The notes under the pieces are model-generated. The model did no database searches. It was not told where the DNA came from and was given only the letters and a program-made list of their open reading frames with translations. From the NCBI GenBank assembly GCA_020846635.1, contig JADLDO010000020.1, forward strand, positions 62,001 to 126,000: DNA of 64,000 nt, given 5' to 3'. Numbering within the stretch: position 1 is the first letter of the stretch; each line of letters opens with the position of its first letter. This document shows, in pieces, positions 63,336 through 64,000 of this stretch. Made by a program: the position numbers and the translations under genes. This DNA is from Caldilineaceae bacterium. GTDB lineage: Bacteria; Chloroflexota; Anaerolineae; Caldilineales; Caldilineaceae.

Positions 63336-64000
63336 ATGACCCGAATCAAGCAGTTTCGCGTCATCTTTGCAATGATCATGATTGTTGTCATGATGATGCC
63401 CGCGGTGGCCTTTGCGGACAGCGGCCCAGCCAAGCCGACCGCTCCCATCGCCGGCCCAGCGCTGAGCGGGACAGGGCCATCCATCCCGCCCCCAATCGCC
63501 ATCACTGGCCCCCGCGTGAATCCGCGTGTCCACCCTGCCACGACCGTGATTGCCCCTGCCACTGCTTACAACTGGGTGGCAGCCGGTAACGTGCCCCAGG
63601 CCCTCGAAGCCAATGCCGCTGATGGTGGCAAACTGCAAGAGAAGCCAGGTCGCGGTATCAAGCAGACCGAGACAGGTCTCGGCAAGGGTATCTCCCTGTA
63701 TGCGACCCCGAATGTCTGCAACAACTTCAACGCCCACGGTAGCTATGCGGTCGTCAATGGCAAGAGCGACATCTGGAGCGACTGGTACGCCGGTTGGGCT
63801 CCGTTTGCCATCGACAATGGCTACTATCAGGCCAAGAACGTTGCCTTCACCATGGAGCGCGTTGTGGGTCCTGGCAGCAAGTACAACGACACCATCAGCA
63901 AGGGTGATGGCGAGCAGGCTTCTGCCAAGATCGCCAGCCACGAGCCATACGCCGGTGGTTTCGGTAGCCCGATCATCCCTGTCCCCGCAGACTATGCTGG
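63336..64000 (+). CDS. Secreted protein, 5' part (continues beyond window)
   Basis: The frame is open from ATG 63336 to the right edge with no stop (about 221 codons), and AAGGAG lies about 8 nt before it. The N-terminus has Lys/Arg then a hydrophobic Met/Val-rich segment ending AVAFA-D, a clear signal peptide with an A-F-A cleavage site. A Pro/Ala-rich linker (about 28-75) and a region with LYATPNVCNNFNAHGSYAV and SDWYAGWAPFAIDNGYY follow. I do not recognise the family. It probably acts outside the cell. Confidence 0.75.
   Translation, partial: MTRIKQFRVIFAMIMIVVMMMPAVAFADSGPAKPTAPIAGPALSGTGPSIPPPIAITGPRVNPRVHPATTVIAPATAYNWVAAGNVPQALEANAADGGKLQEKPGRGIKQTETGLGKGISLYATPNVCNNFNAHGSYAVVNGKSDIWSDWYAGWAPFAIDNGYYQAKNVAFTMERVVGPGSKYNDTISKGDGEQASAKIASHEPYAGGFGSPIIPVPADYA

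Noticed and set aside
63159..63941. 260-codon minus-strand frame at the right end
   Set aside because: The plus strand there has a strong ribosome-binding site, signal peptide and an open frame to the edge, which is the better gene.

Overview
The window is GC-rich, densely coded bacterial DNA. The best guess, inferred from gene content and style, is a Chloroflexota (Anaerolineae/Caldilineae-like) genome. Pointers are long Thr/Pro/Glu-rich linkers in exported proteins, an O-antigen-ligase/TPR giant, a thioester alpha-2-macroglobulin, lipoprotein-type class A penicillin-binding proteins, and ribosomal protein S18 with an acidic N-terminal extension. No 16S or other taxonomic marker was available. 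No transposon, prophage or CRISPR array was seen, so this looks like stable chromosome.

Layout: 1-2.6 kb (+) holds the 3' end of larE, larC (nickel-pincer cofactor) and an aldo/keto reductase. A manganese catalase follows at 2.9-3.8 kb (+). From 27.9 down to 4.0 kb almost everything reads on the minus strand: a small unknown gene, an SH3-like membrane protein, a UvrD-type helicase, an ABC exporter, four glycosyltransferases, a Gfo/Idh oxidoreductase, an O-antigen-ligase/TPR protein, a WecA/TagO-type transferase, a double-cyclophilin lipoprotein, a VTT membrane protein and a 2035-residue alpha-2-macroglobulin. The core is a surface-polysaccharide or glycoprotein locus. At 28-38 kb are a cytochrome c lipoprotein, a flavin reductase, a PspC protein, an SDR epimerase, Kup, UvrA with a LexA-like operator, and a DinB-fold protein.

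38.4-41.5 kb (-) is a cold-shock/zinc-ribbon gene followed by rpsF-rpsR and a parvulin foldase. tRNA-Cys lies at 41.7 kb. 42.3-52.2 kb (+) is a cell-envelope block: two tandem lipid-anchored bifunctional penicillin-binding proteins, translationally coupled to an Ig-like repeat protein, then a LysM-fasciclin protein. A DinG-type helicase, a phosphatase, a rhodanese, DUF423, AraC and VOC genes, an AlkZ-like glycosylase and a phosphatidylcholine synthase follow. The right end (60.6-64 kb, +) has three membrane-anchored or secreted proteins, the last cut by the window edge.

Taken together the window is rich in envelope functions: glycan polymer synthesis, peptidoglycan synthesis, extracytoplasmic folding (cyclophilin, parvulin), protease trapping (alpha-2-macroglobulin) and low-complexity, possibly glycosylated stalk proteins. 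The most noteworthy items are the lipoprotein class A PBP pair with its coupled Ig-like gene, the roughly 100-residue Thr/Glu-rich insert inside a parvulin domain, the acidic S18 extension with ssb missing between rpsF and rpsR, the LexA-like operator at uvrA, the tandem palindromic operators before the VOC gene, and a dispersed 46-bp hairpin repeat.
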